Shown here: one piece after another, positions 6,058 through 6,263 of the stretch
Numbering within the stretch: position 1 is the first letter of the stretch
How the letters are laid out: each line of letters begins with the position of its first letter
DNA from: Chitinophagaceae bacterium
GTDB lineage: Bacteria > Bacteroidota > Bacteroidia > Chitinophagales > Chitinophagaceae
Length of the DNA stretch: 6,263 nt
Direction: 5' to 3'
NCBI GenBank assembly: GCA_947378615.1
Contig: CANCKV010000209.1
Location: forward strand, 1-6,263
Made by a program: the position numbers and the translations under genes
The notes under the pieces: model-generated
Seen by the model: the letters and a program-made list of their open reading frames with translations, nothing else
Told to the model about the DNA's origin: nothing
Databases searched by the model: none

Positions 6058-6263
6058 ATGCGTAGAAAAGTAATCGCTGCCAATTGGAAAATGAATGGCA
6101 CTTTAGAACAAGCAAACAGTCTTTTAGATGCTTTTGCAGCTGCCCCACTTACAGTAAATGAGAACAAAATAGCTGTATTTGCAGTGCCTGCACCCTATTT
6201 GATATTAGCTAAAGAGAAATTGAGTGGTCATCCTTATTTGTTTGCAGCTGCACAAAACTGCTA
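6058..6263 (+). CDS. tpiA: Triosephosphate isomerase, N-terminal 68 residues (runs off the window)
   Basis: Interconverts dihydroxyacetone phosphate and glyceraldehyde 3-phosphate in glycolysis and gluconeogenesis; a cytoplasmic TIM-barrel homodimer. The visible part begins MRRKVIAANWKMNGT: the first barrel strand with the family-defining NWKMN motif, in which N9 and K11 correspond to the conserved substrate-binding Asn and Lys. IAVFAVPAPYLIL (38-50) matches the second strand and its following loop, and AAAQNC (63-68) the third strand, where the family usually reads GAQN. The catalytic His and Glu fall beyond the window. The start is the only ATG after an in-frame stop at 6046-6048, 62 bp after the GlmU-like gene; there is no Shine-Dalgarno, as for its neighbours. 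The fragment shows no frameshift or internal stop. The complete protein is expected to be about 250 residues. Confidence 0.96.
   Translation, partial: MRRKVIAANWKMNGTLEQANSLLDAFAAAPLTVNENKIAVFAVPAPYLILAKEKLSGHPYLFAAAQNC

Noticed and set aside
5970..6167. Minus-strand open frame of 65 codons across the gap before tpiA
   Set aside because: It overlaps the end of the GlmU-like gene and the conserved NWKMN region of tpiA; its hydrophobic Ile/Tyr/Phe stretch comes from AT-rich intergenic DNA read in antisense.
1..6263. A previously undescribed defence, mobile or biosynthetic system
   Set aside because: All five genes belong to recognised core families, with no transposase, integrase, tRNA, direct-repeat array, toxin-antitoxin pair or abrupt composition change visible.

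Overview
The window is a chromosomal segment from a member of the Bacteroidota, most likely Sphingobacteriia/Chitinophagaceae-like. This rests on four sequence observations. The DNA is AT-rich. None of the five starts has a recognisable Shine-Dalgarno sequence; all are preceded by A/T-rich DNA. The outer-membrane protein is the Bacteroidota form of LptD. The GlmU-like protein is the alternative form known from Bacteroidota, without the classical pyrophosphorylase signature. The genus is not determinable by eye.

Layout. Positions 1-674 (minus strand, 3' end cut by the window edge) encode a secreted Amidase_3 family N-acetylmuramoyl-L-alanine amidase. A 72-bp divergent gap follows and carries a perfect 14-bp AT palindrome (687-700). 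Four genes then run on the plus strand: lptD (747-3470), a QueA-family tRNA ribosyltransferase-isomerase (3526-4749), a GlmU-like sugar nucleotidyltransferase/acetyltransferase (4835-5995) and the first 68 codons of tpiA, triosephosphate isomerase (6058 to the right edge). The gaps between them are 55, 85 and 62 bp, with no convincing terminator, so co-transcription is possible but not shown. No stretch over 300 bases lacks a gene, and I see no RNA genes, insertion sequences, CRISPR arrays or phage genes.

How the genes fit together. Three of the five act in envelope biogenesis: the amidase remodels peptidoglycan, LptD inserts lipopolysaccharide into the outer membrane, and the GlmU-like enzyme probably makes UDP-GlcNAc, the precursor of both peptidoglycan and lipid A. 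QueA (queuosine tRNA modification) and TpiA (glycolysis) are housekeeping genes. The region reads as conserved core genome, and I found no convincing undescribed system. The observations most worth a second look are the two-cysteine layout of LptD, the divergent features of the QueA homologue, the insertion in the amidase, and short degenerate repeats and inverted repeats in the intergenic gaps.
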